Origin: Doryteuthis pealeii
Taxonomy: Eukaryota > Mollusca > Cephalopoda > Myopsida > Loliginidae
NCBI GenBank assembly: GCA_023376005.1
Contig: CM042145.1
Coordinates: forward strand, 57,770,540 to 57,834,539
Length of the DNA stretch: 64,000 nt
Direction: 5' to 3'
The translations under genes were made by a program, and so were the position numbers. The notes below the pieces were generated by a model, which had not been told where the DNA came from, did no database searches, and was given only the letters and a program-made list of their open reading frames with translations. Shown here piece after piece: positions 22,164 to 32,778 of the stretch (position 1 is the first letter of the stretch; the number at the start of each line of letters is the position of its first letter).

Positions 22164-23351
22164 GACATAGTTTTAGTTGATACTGAATCTATTATCAAAA
22201 GATTTTATTTATTGAAAAAACTTTTTACAAAATTCATATTTTTACATAAGTGTACCAAACAAAATTTAGTTGAAAATAAATCTATAAATTAGATATTTTA
22301 TTTACTCCAATTAAAAAAAAATTAATATTAAATATTATTTAGCATTTAAAATTGATTTAAGTATCATTACTCTATTTTATTTTATGTAATATTTATTTAC
22401 ACTAAAACTAAATGTTTGTTAAATGTAAAATAAATAAGGTGAATGTTTATTTTTTTTTATTTCAAAATTTTTAGAAATAATCAAAACAATAAAAATCATT
22501 TTGTATAGTTGATTGTTTTATTCATTGATAAACCAAATTTAATTTTATTATTGAATATTATTTCAGGAAAAACTTTGGTGTAGAAAGTTAACTTTCCTAA
22601 TTTCTATTTCAAATTGTTTATTTTTTACTCCTTTAATGAATTTGATGATTTTAATTACTAAAATCATTAAATGTTGAATGTTTTTTAAAGTTTTTGGCAT
22701 ATTTTGGCATTGTTGTTTTTTATTACTTTATTTGATTTATTAATTTTACATCAACATAGTTTTAGTTACAGACAAATTGATACTGAATCTCTTATCAAAA
22801 GATTTTATTTATTGAAGAAAATTTTTAAAGAATTTATCTTTTTACAGAATTTTACCAAATAAAATTTAGTTGAAAATAAATCTATAAATTAGATATTTTT
22901 ATTTACTCCGATTAAAAAAAAAATTAATATTAGGTATTATTTAGCATTTAAATATTGATTTAAGTATCATTACTCTATTTTATTTTATGTAATATTTATT
23001 TACACTAAAACTAAATGTTTGTTAAATGTAAAATAAATAAGGTGAATATTTATTGTTTTATTTCAAAGATTTTAGAAATAATCAAAACAATAAAAAATCA
23101 TTTTGTATAGTTGATTGTTTTATTCATTGATAAACCAAATTTAATTTTATTATTGAATATTATTCCAGGAAAAACTTTGGTGTAGAAAGTTAACTTTCCT
23201 AATTTCTATTTCAAATTGTTTATTTTTTACTCCTTTAATGAATTTGATGATTTTAATTACTAAAATCATTAAATGTTGAATATCCTTTTAAAGTTTTTGG
23301 CATATTTTGGCATTGTTGTTTTTTATTTCTTCAATTCATTTATTAATTTTA
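22164..23351. repeat. 600-bp tandem duplication in the Helitron
   Basis: The block TACTGAATCT is at 22181 and again at 22781. From there about 570 bases are nearly identical, through GGCATATTTTGGCATTGTTG at 22697 and 23299, with small indels. The copies run 22164-22750 and 22757-23351. Confidence 0.9.
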
Positions 23352-23483
23352 CTTGGATACTACCCCTCTGACATTGAATTTTAAATCCCACTCGGCTCAG
23401 GCTATATTTTCAAAATTTTATTTTTACACCGCCCAAAGGGCGGTTTTGTTATGCTAGTACAAATAATGAAAGGAGAAAATGCG

Positions 23484-23610
23484 CATAAAAGACATAGAAA
23501 AGTAAAAAAAAAAAAAAAAAAAAAATTCTGCGTTAACTAAGTAAAAATATCTGGTAGCCCACACGGTAAAATTCTGCCGTATATTTTTAGTCCGAGTCTT
23601 AAGGGGAGAT
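23484..23610 (+). repeat. dispersed repeat, copy 1 (pair with 27163)
   Basis: Shares AAGACATAGAAAAGTAAAAA, TAAGTAAAAAT and CACGGTAAAATT with 27163-27245 in the same orientation. A 23-base poly-A run lies inside this copy. The class is unknown. Confidence 0.6.
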
Positions 23611-24219
23611 CATTTTTTAATAGGTTGGATAATCCGTAAAAAAAAAAAAAAAAAAAAAAAAAAGAAAAAAAAAAGCAGTCATTAGTAATTTTTCCTTTTT
23701 AGATATATGAAAAATCTCAGTATATATATTGCGCAAAATTGCACATTTTAAAATCTACATTTTTAGATAGATTAAATAAAGCTTGACTTATGGTGAAAAT
23801 ATTGAGAGTAACATGCTACCTACTAGACAATTAAAATTTACTATTAAATTTGTAAGTGAATAAAAATGGGCCAATTGAATCAGAGAAAATACTATTTATG
23901 GCACCAATTCAAAGAAAAATATTGTTTTTAAAATTACGAAAAATAAATAAATAAATAAAAAAACACGTTACAGAAATATTTTTGAATTTTAAGAAAATAA
24001 CTTTAAAATTTTAAATAACTTTTTCAGGTGTTGAATTTTTAATTTTTTAAAGTTTCATTTTTCTGTGATCATCAGAATTTGATCTTTTTAGAAATATAAA
24101 AATTAGACTGGAATCTTTTTTATTCAAATGACCAAAATTATAAAATCTGAATCTTTTATTACCTTCCTTGACCAAACTTGCGTATGCCTACAATCTAATA
24201 TAACAATTTGACATAGATC
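23611..24219. other. AT-rich spacer
   Basis: Poly-A tract at 23637-23663, then AT-rich DNA. No gene. Confidence 0.5.
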
Positions 24220-24440
24220 TATTTAACCCATACATCGAACTCAACCAGCTACTAACACTCTGGGTCAATGTGGATGTGGGTATAATGACAATGAATAATT
24301 GACTCCATATTCCGGGGAGCTTCAGAACTGGTAGACGCACCATCCGATGTAATCAGGGTTATACCCAGGATATTTCTTTTTGGGGATGTGTGGGGGTCTT
24401 ACCACTGTGTATAGAATGCAGTCAGCGTATACCATTCCCT
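24220..24440 (-). repeat. REP-3 copy, minus strand
   Basis: TTTAACCCATACATCGAAC, ACACTCTGGGTCAATGTGG and GTGTGGGGGTCTTACC follow the REP-3 order read on the minus strand. Strongly diverged. Confidence 0.65.
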
Positions 24441-24654
24441 GACGATGGGGCTGTTGTTTCAGGCTAATTAGTCTTGAATAAACTATATTTATATTTTCCA
24501 TACAAATTGCAGACTTTTATATAAATTCTCTTTCAATATATTGTTTGTTAATTTTGATAAATATCTTGCTAACGTTGTGCTTTTTTAAAATGTCTTTATA
24601 GATTCAATGCTTTCAATTCGTCTCAAAGATGACTACATATTAACACTTTAAGCT

Positions 24655-24915
24655 CACTGAACAACAACACGATGGAAACGGACTCGGTGTTCCGAGTTCA
24701 AATCCTAATTGAGGCCGTTTGCTTTTTACATAGTACTAAAAGCATTGGAAAGGGTATCCATCCAAATATTCTTCCTCAGGATATGGGTAAATCCTAGGGT
24801 GGACTAAGCTCTTTAACCTTAGTTAGACAACAAGTCTTGGTGAGGGAAAACTGAATTTAAACCTGTTAAACTACGTTTAAAAAACTATGTGTCGCATTCT
24901 GCTTGTACGAAGGTG
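24655..24915 (+). repeat. SINE-2 copy, variant-b tail
   Basis: Head GGAAACGGACTCGGTGTTCC and GAGTTCAAATCC, body TTAACCTTAGTTAGACAAC, tail TGTGTCGCATTCTGC, then a TA tract. Confidence 0.8.
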
Positions 24916-24918
24916 TTG

Positions 24919-24958
<40 letters not shown>

Positions 24959-24966
24959 TATATATG

Positions 24967-25003
<37 letters not shown>
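24919..25003. repeat. compound microsatellite TA / GT
   Basis: TA tract then GT tract. Open frames on both strands across it are artefacts. Confidence 0.95.
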
Positions 25004-25007
<4 letters not shown>

Positions 25008-25212
25008 CGTGCACCAGAGATCTCAAAGGGAAGTAATACAAAATTAATTAAATTAAAAAAACAAACTATTACCAAAAATCAGGGATTTCTCTGATTTTAA
25101 TGAAATGTTCATCAAATTATTCGTTAATGCCTTAATTTCATAATGAATAGCTTGTTTTATTAAAAAAAAAGAATATAAGTTTTCTCCAATTCAGGCTAAT
25201 ACAGATTTTCCA

Positions 25213-25308
25213 CTTCCTCCTCGTAGAATACTCAGAAGAGTCATGGAGACCTGAGGAGACTTGTCACTCAGACTCCAGTGAAATACCATCAGCTAACGCT
25301 TGAGTGAA

Positions 25309-25372
<64 letters not shown>
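25213..25372 (+). repeat. R4/Dong-like LINE 3' tip and TAA tail
   Basis: Only the last ~100 bases of the LINE (AGAATACTCAGAAGAGTCAT, GGAGACTTGTCACTCAGAC, CCATCAGCTAACGC) followed by a (TAA)n tract at 25315-25371. It matches the ends of the copies at 12620, 34800 and 35620. Confidence 0.8.
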
Positions 25373-25374
<2 letters not shown>

Positions 25375-26089
25375 AAGATAACTGGTATATATGCGTGTGT
25401 GTAAGTCAGAGATCGTTTCGATGCAGTATTTACATAGTAAACAGGACTTTTCTTCTAAAATCTAGAAGAATCAATATGTTCTGCAACTGACAAATCGCAG
25501 GAGTTGATATAGATCTTGTAAATGATAAATAATTAAAATATCCCATCTCCCATTTCTATATTTTCTATGGGCAGACCCTCGTTGTTTCGAAATTCAATAT
25601 CTTATTTAGTTTCTTAAAAAGATAATCTCCTAGATAGTCTAATATATATATGAATTATTTCGTGAGTAATAACAAGTACCAATTAGACTAATGGTCAAAT
25701 CACACTAAAATCATCGGGTATCTTAAAGATACTTTACGACATCCACATAAATGTCGTGAACAAAACAGAATTGAGAAACACCAGCAATGTTTTTAAATTC
25801 AAAACATTCATTTTACAGGACAGAAATAGTAAGAGAAAGAGTTACTAAAACAGTTCTTTTCTAGCCGTGTGACGATAGACATTCACCCGATTAGAAGCGT
25901 TAGCGTTGCCTGGCGTGTCTGACGGCTATTTACGAAATGTCCCGGATGTATGCTTTGTCTTAAGCTTTTGTATGGGCGGCGCTTGGTTTAAGTCGTGGCA
26001 TGAAGGGCCAGGATGTTGGAAGGTGCGAATGCAGGCTCCCGGATGGAGTGCGACCGCATGCTTTATTAACGCAGTGCGCATTGAAGGTT
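25373..26089. other. spacer with a GC-richer patch
   Basis: The segment 25865-26090 is less AT-rich (GCGTTGCCTGGCGTG, GGGCGGCGCTTGG) and carries short frames on both strands, none with a recognisable domain. It may be part of an old repeat (see 26090). Confidence 0.4.
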
Positions 26090-26265
26090 TGGCAGAGAAA
26101 ATTCAGAGGTGATGAGTAACCATTCTGATTGTTCGAAGTGGTTGAAGACTTGTAATATTGTTGCAAACGGAAAGAATTTGTTTGTAGACTTTTGCAGTTG
26201 GGATATCGACTACTCGAATCATTTTTTTTTCATACATCAAGCCGTTAATCCTTTTAAGAAATGTG
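26090..26265 (+). repeat. dispersed repeat, copy 1 (pair with 38030)
   Basis: Shares TTGGCAGA, AATATTGTTGCA and GACTTTTGCAGTTGGGA with 38030-38230 in the same order. The class is unknown. Confidence 0.5.
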
Positions 26266-26538
26266 AGGTTTATATTTGACAAAATCACTTATTTTGGTGA
26301 ATGAGTCAGCAAAGAGACGAGTTACCTTCTTGTGCTTTCTGTGCATTTTCTACTTTTCCGTCAGGGGTCGAAGTCAAACCATCCGCTCTCTCAAAGGTTC
26401 ATTTTGCTACTGGCTATATCTCAACCCCGAATTGGCGCCATCAAATCCGGCTCACTTCTTACAGGTTAAGACATATACGTGTGGCGACTCCTATCGGAAA
26501 GTTACAGGGAACTATAATTTTTATATACTTCTTTTTTA

Positions 26539-26955
26539 TGATGTATCGAAATAGAAAAAACAAATATTAAATATTATGCTAACAGATATCTATTTCAATC
26601 TGTGAGGTTTATAAAGTGTAATCCAATTGAAATCATTTTAAAATCTAAAAAAAAAAAGAATATTTTTTTTTTCATCCAAAACACGCTTTTTATACAAACT
26701 TTTAACCGGCCCAGAACGTGAGCGTTATATGAACCTCTCGTACGAAAAGGTTAAATTTCCTCCTTTTTGTTTTTCATTCAACAAAAATATGTGCACTGAT
26801 GAAGACTAGTTTCTATAAAGTGTCTTCTTACAATTGTCTTCATTTTAATTTCAAAATGATTTCAATTGAATTACAATCTATAAACCCCACAGGTTGAAAC
26901 AGATATCTGTTAGTATGATATTTAATATTGTTGTTTTTTCTATTTCTATACATCA
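26539..26955. mobile_element. long-TIR MITE or foldback element, 417 bp
   Basis: The left arm, 26539 to about 26645, is the reverse complement of the right arm, about 26856 to 26955, with roughly 15% mismatch by eye. Matching blocks include GAAATAGAAAAAACAA, CTAACAGATATCT and CAATTGAAATCATTTT. TA flanks both ends (26537-26538 and 26956-26957), as for a TA target duplication. The 210-base centre shows no coding potential. Confidence 0.8.
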
Positions 26956-27099
26956 TACTGTTGGATGTATTCCGTTTATTATATACTTATACTTTATTTA
27001 ATGAAGTTAAACAATATTTGACCAAGTCAGTACTTAGATGAGTGACTATTTTCTAACAGCAAGCAATGCATGTATTTACCAAAATACTCTGAGGGAGTT

Positions 27100-27160
27100 C
27101 CATAATGGTGTAATGGTTAGCAAGCTAGTCTCGCTGATCCATTACTTCTGAAAAGTGAGA
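27100..27160 (+). repeat. SINE-2 head fragment
   Basis: TAATGGTGTAATGGTTAGC then CTCGCTGATCC. The piece stops at 27155; a tail-like piece (TTGTGTCACATCCTATCC) appears at 27288-27330 after the dispersed repeat at 27163, so the repeat may have interrupted this SINE. Confidence 0.55.
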
Positions 27161-27162
27161 CA

Positions 27163-27245
27163 TAGAAAAGTAAAAATTGTCTGCGTGTAAATAAGTAAAA
27201 ATCTATGGTTGTCCATACGGTAAAATTATACCGCGTATTTGTGTC
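27163..27245 (+). repeat. dispersed repeat, copy 2 (pair with 23484)
   Basis: Matches 23484-23610 in order (GACATAGAAAAGTAAAAATT, ATACGGTAAAATT). Confidence 0.6.
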
Positions 27246-27535
27246 CAAGTTATATATTGTCCTGAATGCCTCATATTTGCGATCTTGTGTCACATCCTAT
27301 CCGTGGCAAACGGGTTGGGTAAATACCTACCTGTGTATTAACAATTAAGCTTAGGATATTGTGTGATGTTACACGATGCAACACGGGGTTCTTCCCAGTC
27401 TCGGAGGACTAAAATCTGGACTAGATTCAAGGTATACTGCAAGGAAGAGAGGAAGAGACTTTTGCGTGTTGTTCATATAAACGGCTTCGACAATGCAACC
27501 TATCATTCATTAGCAGGAAGATAATCCCAATTATA

Positions 27536-28150
27536 TTGATTGATTGCAACGGCATGTCAAACCGTCTAGGGCTATTTTATTAACATTGTACATATTTACA
27601 TTTTTGTATGATTTCTTAAGAGTTTGTTTTTGTACACAATTGTATCAATACAAGTATTCCTAGCAAATACAAATAATTTGCAAACGGATTTATTTGACCC
27701 ATAGATGAAACTCTAACATATACTACCATTTCGAGTTAGGCGCCCATTGTGTAACAGTTATCGTCGTTAGAAATGGACAGGGTGACATAATTTTAAATCC
27801 GGAACGAGGCTGTTTGCATTTCACATAGCGGTAATACCCTTGGGAAATGTATGCATCCAAATATTTTTTCTCCATGGGTAACTAGTAGGACAGACAGGGT
27901 TCTTTAACCTTGGTATGGCAACCGGTCTAGAAAAAGGAATATTCTGAATTTAAACATATTAAATTTCACTTAAAATAGATATTGTGTTACATCCTGCTTG
28001 TGCAGAGGGGTTGATAAATACATACCACTCCTGGTCAGAGGGTTCTTGGGCGTAATGATAATGAAGGGAAGACCCCCTTTTTGTGTGCATGGGGGTCTTA
28101 CTCTTCTGCAGAGTATGTAGTCGGTGTATTTTAATCCCCAACCGACAGTG
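27536..28150 (-). repeat. REP-3 copy split by SINE-2
   Basis: The hairpin tail lies at 27536-27580, the middle unit at 27650-27680 (CAAGTATTCCTAGCAAATAC) and the front starts at 27698 (TTGACCCATAGATGAAAC). SINE-2 (27738-28020) then interrupts, and the REP-3 front resumes at 28022 (ACCACTCCTGGTCAGAGGG) and ends near 28110 with GGGGGTCTTACTCTTC. The overlapping REP-3 sequence at both junctions could be a decayed target duplication. Confidence 0.75.
27738..28020 (+). repeat. SINE-2 copy, variant-b tail, nested in REP-3
   Basis: Head TGTGTAACAGTTATCGTCG, B-box-like ATTTTAAATCCGGAACGAGG, tail TTGTGTTACATCCTGCTTG. Confidence 0.8.
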
Positions 28151-28954
28151 CAGATTCATATTTGGTTATTCTTTACGGGATATAAAACTAAATTCTCTAA
28201 TACTTTTACTCAGTATGCAATTCTATGCTCTAACCATTGACCTACACCAGCATGTATTCACAAGCAGTAATATAATTAGTTTAATGAATGATTAACAGAG
28301 ATATATCAATCTATATGTTTCCGTTGCAGCTCTTATTCATTTCACGAATCTGAAATCAAATCCCTTGTAAATTGCGCTCGAAGATGCCGACCAGTGTTAT
28401 TAAACCCGCGTTTGTTTGTTCTGGAGAAAATGTTTTTATCACGAACTGAAACAAAACACGGAACCTGAGTAATTCGCTTCACACTAACTGCGTCCGGACT
28501 TGTTATCACTGTTGACGTTTATCTTGTTGCAGCGTTCGGTTTGTAATGGGGTTCGATCATTGTGTTGACCAAATGCATTTTCCGGATTGTTTGATTTGTC
28601 GACACTTTTTGTGCACACGTTGTGTTTTTTTATCCGAAGAACGGGAATCGACACAAACTTGGTCAGGTCGTTTTTGTGACGGGTCAGGGGTGGGTGGGTG
28701 GGTGGTAGTGGAAAGGAGCTGCCGCAGTTGTTGACAACTCCAAGAACGAGACAGCACACTATTGACGCTAACAAGGGTTTAATGATTATATTACTAAGTG
28801 ATTATATATAACCGAAATCACGTTTAACGGAAAAATATGTTATTCACACTTGGATGGAGAGAAAAGAAACGGTGAGGAACTCGTCTGGATGTTTGCTGTA
28901 TGTTAATTAGCATTGAGTTGTTCAGGGGTAAATGTGGCCCGGACAGCGTAGAAA
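28151..28954. other. GC-richer, non-repetitive patch
   Basis: The part at 28370-28760 is unlike its AT-rich neighbours and matches no repeat family seen here. A minus-strand frame starting near 28774 begins with a hydrophobic stretch (MLASIVCCLVLGVV) that could be a signal peptide. A plus-strand frame at 28546 is cysteine-rich (CLICRHFLCTRC). Neither has a recognisable domain, so no gene is called. Confidence 0.3.
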
Positions 28955-29022
28955 TGTGAAATGCAAACAGCTCGTCTCGCCGAGCCTATTTCCTACGACG
29001 ATAACCATTACATCACGCGCCT
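28955..29022 (-). repeat. SINE-2 head fragment
   Basis: On the plus strand: AGCCTATTTCCTACGACG then ATAACCATTACATCACGCG, the complement of the SINE-2 head. Confidence 0.65.
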
Positions 29023-29217
29023 TTCTATTTATCACATAAGCAAACGGAAATAAGAATTTATTAAATAAATTTTAAGTCAATCAAACCAATTTAACGATGA
29101 ACGATATGAACCATAATTCCAATTAGAGCAATTTGTTTCTCCCATCTGTTTTTGTTTTCTTCTTCCTGAAATAATACTCATCAATGTATCTCCCCTTCTT
29201 TGCCCCCCCCCCCCCCC

Positions 29218-29303
29218 CGCCTGACATGTTTTCAACTCAGGATTATTCTCTACAATTGCTATAGCACACTTTTGAATAATCCTTTAGGGACTTTAACCTC
29301 GGA

Positions 29304-29308
<5 letters not shown>
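29218..29308 (+). repeat. repeat unit of about 90 bp preceding a GA tract, copy 1
   Basis: Shares GACATGTTTTCAACTCA, GATTATTCTCTACAATTG and AGGGACTTTAACC with 30143-30234; both copies end in ATGAGAGAGA and run into long GA tracts. Confidence 0.8.
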
Positions 29309-29365
<57 letters not shown>

Positions 29366-29442
29366 AAATAAAAGAAAGGTTGGAGAGAGAGAGAAAGAAA
29401 ATATATAGGGAACGAGGGAAAGATAGAAAGAGACAAATACAG

Positions 29443-29486
<44 letters not shown>

Positions 29487-29583
29487 AGGGAGAGAGAGAG
29501 AGAGAGGGGGGGAGAGGGGAGAGAGATAGGGGGTACGAAAGAGATAGAAAGAGAGAAAGAAATATATAGGCAAAGAGTGAGAA

Positions 29584-29654
<71 letters not shown>

Positions 29655-29740
29655 TATACATTGAAAAAACAAGACAGAAAGTGGGAAGTAAAGATAATGA
29701 AAGAGAGAGATAGAGATAAAGAAGATAGAAAAATGTAGAA

Positions 29741-29807
<67 letters not shown>
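29309..29807. repeat. (GA)n arrays with a TA tract
   Basis: GA tracts at 29309-29363, 29590-29648 and 29745-29807, with purine-rich spacers and a TA tract at 29447-29482. The three long minus-strand frames across it (up to 197 codons) are Ser/Leu repeats from CT/TC reading and are not genes. Confidence 0.95.
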
Positions 29808-29811
<4 letters not shown>

Positions 29812-30142
29812 AATTTCATTAAAATCATTGCATCAACTTTTTCTGCTCTCATTAACGCAAGTGTTCATGCAATGAATGACTCTTGAAAAAGATTTATTTG
29901 CATATCCAGTCACTAATTTGCATATTCAGCCACTAATTTGCATATTCAATTAAGTAATTAAAGGAAATGGGGGTATGGATATTATGTTGTACCAATACTC
30001 TGAAGGGAAAATGTCGACCTACTTGGAAAATCAGCACATAAAATCTTTTAGCTCTGTCGGCTTAGAGGTGTCCTGCGTATGACATTGATCTGCATCCACT
30101 AGTAAGGTTAAATAATCCTGACCTATTTATTTTTTCTTTGCC

Positions 30143-30358
<216 letters not shown>

Positions 30359-30747
30359 TATATATATACTTTTTAAAAAGGGAATCATATTTGATAAGAT
30401 ATACGAAGATAAAAAAATAATTTTGTTGTCAGTAACATTTTGACCTCGTAATCCATCTTTCATCGACCCGATTCGTGAGGACGAGCTGATTTTGTAGATT
30501 GTCAATTATGTTGAAAGTGGTTTTTTTATCATATCAATGTGGTCACTGCTGAGACGTATGTAGAATAACGATTGTTGGTTGAATATATCGTTTCGTCGTA
30601 TGGAATAAATGTGAGAAGAATTCACAACAAAGTTATAACTAGAACATTCATTTGTTTGAGGAAACTTAACAGAAGAGAATACAGACATAACATGAAGGTT
30701 GTATGAGCGAAATGTCCTAATATAAAAAGAAGAAAGTCTTGAATCCT

Positions 30748-31052
30748 TGTTACGATTTTTGTGGCCATTTTTAGGATTCAAGTGAGAGCACTTTATAGTG
30801 GAGATCCCTTGTGTTAAGTAGAGCGCGATCCTAAGTGAATACACCTTTGGTTGTTCCTCGGTGTCCCTTGGTGTCCCTTGGTGTTGGGCAGAATCGTTTA
30901 GTTGAGCAGAGTCCTTGGTTGCAGATCCTTTCGTTTGTGTCGAATACATGCAAATGAACAGCTTTCAAGATCGGCGATTAAATAGTTAACTAACGAAGTG
31001 TACAAGCTGTTGATTGGCTGGCTTTAATCCATGTGCCCACGCAGAGTCTATT
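30748..31052 (-). repeat. dispersed repeat of about 305 bp (pair with 44033)
   Basis: The reverse complement matches 44033-44365 in order: TAGACT..GCGTGGGC, CCAGCCAATCAACAG, CGCCGATCTTGAAAGC, GTATTCGACA, GGAACAACCAA, AAGTGCTCTC and AAAAATCGTAAC. It holds a TATAAAGTGCTCTC stretch that could be a promoter, so an LTR or similar regulatory repeat is possible. The frame at 30506-30949 crosses its edge and is not supported as a gene. Confidence 0.7.
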
Positions 31053-31693
31053 AGTTTCAGTGGTGGATTTCAGCACGTCTTATAACACAGAACAATTCAA
31101 CAATCCTTAATATGTAGCTGGTCAAAAGGAAAGTGTAAAGACTTACATATTAAGTATGTTATCGTGTTCAGGCGACACGAAGTTGCTGGGAGGGGCGCAA
31201 AAGCCCCTGTTCATGGACAAGGACGCAACTGGAGTGCTATTACTCCTCTCGAGGATTGAAGGTAAAAAGAGGGTTTTGACTTTGCCATTTCTGGTTTTAT
31301 AATGCTGCTCGCTACGCCACCTAGCGCCTACTGACAGACACGGGGGGTAATTACCTTTCATGTCCCCTAGCGTCAAATAGGAGAACCGTGGCAAGTAAGG
31401 AATGTAATCCCTACGCATATAACTCGCTGCTTAAACTGTAAACGTTAAGCAAACGTCGACGAAATGCCAATGGGTGTATTTGTTTCCCACACGAAAGAGT
31501 TCACTGATACTTTCATGCCACACATTTTAATTATGACAAGGATCTAAACTTGAATATGTAACCGGAAATCATTATGTTACACATTTGATAGGGGGTCTAT
31601 TAATTATGTACGGTAAGTGGAGAGTTCAAAAGCTAACTGTTAATTCCTTAGAATAAAAATCACAGAAAATACTCTGTAAAATTATATGAATGT
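31053..31693. other. spacer with a minus-strand frame of unknown nature
   Basis: A 91-codon minus-strand frame (31143-31418; YLPRFSYLTLGD, SVGARWRSEQHYKTRNGKVK) is the least low-complexity frame in the window but has no domain I know. The sequence CGCCACCTAGCGCCTACTGA near 31316 resembles the start of dispersed repeats. I do not call a gene. Confidence 0.3.
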
Positions 31694-31842
31694 CGAGTCA
31701 GTAAAATGGTAATTCTGGGTGGACATAAGTAAAATAGGGTTATCTTCCCTTGCGGCAGTTGTTCGCCGATAGGTGGTGTTAGTATTTAACCAGCAACCTG
31801 GGAATTCTGAATCCCTTTTCTCTTTTCTCTCGGACCAGCAAC
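31694..31842 (+). repeat. dispersed repeat, copy 1 (pair with 40451)
   Basis: Shares GTCAGTAAAA, GGTAATTCTGG, ATCTTCCCTTGC, GTTCGCCGATAGGTGG and GAATTCTGAAT with 40451-40580. A further possible part with AATAAAGTCTG lies at 32033. Confidence 0.75.
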
Positions 31843-32359
31843 AAGTTCACATGGTTTAGGCGCCTGAGGTCTCTTCCCCTTAAGTGGGGGGGGGGGCTTT
31901 GCCTCCTCCAACCAGCTACCAGTAAGTGACATTCCTTACGACGCAAGCCATACACCTATTTCTTTTATAATACGTTTATGTATCTGTTTTATTTATATAT
32001 TTGCCTTGAATGTATTTCTCCGTCGCTCACGGAATAAAGTCTGTTATTATCTTACAACCTTTTCGGAATATCTTATGTACACATATGTACCAATGCTGGA
32101 AAGTTACTTCAAGCCTTCCAAATTTAATGTAAGAACTTTGCATTTTATAAGCACGAATTAACCTTTAACAAAACTTTTTAGCTGTTCTCTGATTGGTTGG
32201 TCCATTCGTGAGAACAATTAAGAGATAAGAGTTAGCTCAGCGATCGAAGGCGACCGATGCAAAATGGCTGCTTATTTTTCTCCACGCGTGTTGGTTACCT
32301 TTGGAGATTTGGGAAATAAAGATGTCAAAAATAAGATAAGTTTTTGTATTCATGTGTAA
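31843..32359. other. spacer, possibly the rest of the dispersed repeat
   Basis: Contains CTCCGTCGCTCACGGAATAA near 32020, an AATAAA signal and then a T-rich stretch, which could be a repeat's 3' end. No gene. Confidence 0.4.
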
Positions 32360-32720
32360 CAGGGGTCACCAAACTACAGTCCGCGAACCGGATCCGGCCC
32401 GCAAAGATATTTTATCAGACCTGTCGATGGTACTTGAATTTGTTTGTTAAAACGTACGGAACGCGAGATGTTCTGATACCATTTAAATCTAAATATCATG
32501 TTAAGCTTACTAAATCCTCATGGACTTGACTATGGAATCAACCCATCGAACGAAATTGACTGATAAACATTTGAAAGCAATTCTCTTGATTGGATGTAGC
32601 AATTCCAAACTAAACATTGACGATATCTTGAAAAGCAAACTTCAGTTTCGCAAATTCACTAAACCTTTCTGCTAATGTTGCGTTCTTTGATAATGTTTAG
32701 AAAATAAATATGTTGGTTAA
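32360..32720 (+). mobile_element. hAT element, internal-deletion derivative
   Basis: Begins CAGGGGTCACCAAACTACAG and continues with GGATCCGGCCCGC, the terminus typical of many animal hAT elements. About 170 bases on, a 47-codon frame (32532-32675) reads THRTKLTDKHLKAILLIG, LNIDDILKSKLQFRKF. This matches the pattern L-T-D-x-H-L-x-A-x-L-R... near the C-terminus of BED-type hAT transposases, and an AATAAA follows. The whole catalytic body is missing, and the right terminus is lost at a TA tract (32741). It is a deletion relic. Confidence 0.7.
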
Positions 32721-32734
32721 TTTTTTTTTGTGCA

Positions 32735-32740
<6 letters not shown>

Positions 32741-32774
<34 letters not shown>
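32741..32774. repeat. (TA)n microsatellite
   Basis: TA tract at the right edge of the hAT relic. Confidence 0.95.

Positions 32775-32778
<4 letters not shown>

Larger units (their letters stand above)
19304..23457 (+). mobile_element. non-autonomous Helitron, about 4.15 kb
   Basis: The left end begins TCTATATATAATGGAGATAG, a Helitron-type 5' TC terminus. The right end has a 7-bp GC-rich hairpin (ACCGCCC at 23428-23434, loop AAA, GGGCGGT at 23438-23444), nine bases, then CTAG at 23454-23457. This is the classic Helitron 3' layout. The flanks are ...CTATCTAA and TACAAATAAT..., and together they restore the 50-bp unit found repeatedly elsewhere (CTATCTAATACAAATAA), so insertion was exactly between A and T without target duplication. 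No Rep or helicase frame is present. The interior is AT-rich and contains triplicated segments, a 1-kb palindrome and a 600-bp tandem duplication. Confidence 0.85.

Noticed and set aside
28546..28734. Zinc-finger-like plus-strand frame (cysteine-rich)
   Set aside because: The cysteine spacing fits no finger class and histidines are not placed; probably chance.
29243..29852. Long minus-strand frames up to 197 codons
   Set aside because: They are read through CT/TC and TA repeats and give only Ser/Leu and Tyr/Ile runs.
30506..30949. 147-codon minus-strand frame
   Set aside because: Its first third lies in a dispersed repeat shared with 44033, and the rest has no recognisable domain.
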